A DNA stretch of 33,882 nucleotides from Nitrospinota bacterium (lineage in GTDB: Bacteria; UBA8248; JACPRG01), in NCBI GenBank assembly GCA_030740135.1, contig JASLXW010000001.1, positions 1 through 33,882 on the forward strand, written 5' to 3'. The translations under genes and the position numbers were made by a program. Below the pieces are notes generated by a model. The model made no database searches, had not been told where the DNA came from, and saw nothing but the letters and a program-made list of their open reading frames with translations. Below, one piece after another: positions 33,663 through 33,882 of this stretch. Within the stretch, counting starts at the first letter, position 1; every line of letters begins with the position of its first letter.

Positions 33663-33882
33663 AATTCCTCCTCCTGTGTCTGGCGGAATGAAACCGGTCC
33701 GGAACGGCGGCGGCCGATCCCGCCCTCGGAGCGGTCCACAACGTCACCAATCTCCCGAAGCCCGGAACATGTTCAAACCGCTCAACCGGTCTTACACCAT
33801 CGATTTTCGCTGCGCCAGGGCTTCTAAGCCGGATTCCTTTCGTTTCAGTCCTTCGCGATGAAGTCGTTCGTATAGTAGCGGT
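33663..33882. other. Upstream region of the molybdopterin subunit, cut by the window
   Basis: 220 bp to the window end. It contains the ribosome-binding site of the molybdopterin gene (minus strand). I see no clear promoter or second gene. Confidence 0.4.

Overview
This is a GC-rich, gene-dense bacterial chromosome segment with no tRNA, rRNA, CRISPR array or replication origin that I can see. The gene content suits an uncultured soil or sediment bacterium of the Desulfobacterota / Methylomirabilota / Rokubacteria kind: multi-copy UbiD decarboxylases, NMT1-type ABC transporters, a BKACE enzyme, RidA paralogues, a molybdopterin oxidoreductase and a small repeat with GGGGTCAGGTCTT ends. The taxonomic guess is weak and rests on gene content only.

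Layout. Bases 1-4166 carry a 5'-truncated YfhO-type membrane protein, a secreted FGE/SUMF1-fold protein and a convergent UPF0104-type flippase-like protein. Bases 4190-8611 (minus strand) hold a glycine cleavage group: gcvH, a fused gcvPA-gcvPB P-protein and a LipM-like octanoyltransferase that probably modifies GcvH. Bases 8899-14723 hold an acyl-CoA dehydrogenase lacking the usual catalytic Glu, a split TPP decarboxylase (sulfopyruvate-decarboxylase-like alpha/beta), an MFS transporter and an ATZ/TRZ-type amidohydrolase.

Bases 15085-23597 form a plus-strand catabolic island: a broken UbiD fragment, an NMT1-type substrate-binding protein, a broken RidA, an OsmC-family gene with an in-frame TGA exactly at the catalytic cysteine, then RidA, UbiD, YCII, BKACE, RidA and a TPP enzyme. 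Bases 25213-29897 hold a second transport and decarboxylase set (binding protein, permease, ATPase, UbiD). Bases 30492-33662 hold a molybdopterin oxidoreductase and its Fe-S subunit, the latter cut short by a MITE-like repeat whose relative lies at 24793-24960.

How the genes may work together (inference). Two NMT1-type binding proteins and one permease/ATPase pair would import a small aromatic or heteroaromatic compound. UbiD enzymes would (de)carboxylate the ring. The amidohydrolase, RidA and YCII proteins would handle ring-opened or nitrogen-containing intermediates. BKACE would cleave a beta-keto acid with acetyl-CoA, and the TPP enzymes would process 2-oxo acids. No regulator and no ubiX is present in the window.

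The most striking item is the OsmC-like gene at 17222-17689. Its reading frame is intact except for one TGA at the position of the peroxidatic Cys, and a bacterial SECIS-like hairpin begins 6 nt after it. This makes it a good selenoprotein candidate, although two broken genes lie just upstream and a simple nonsense mutation must be excluded.
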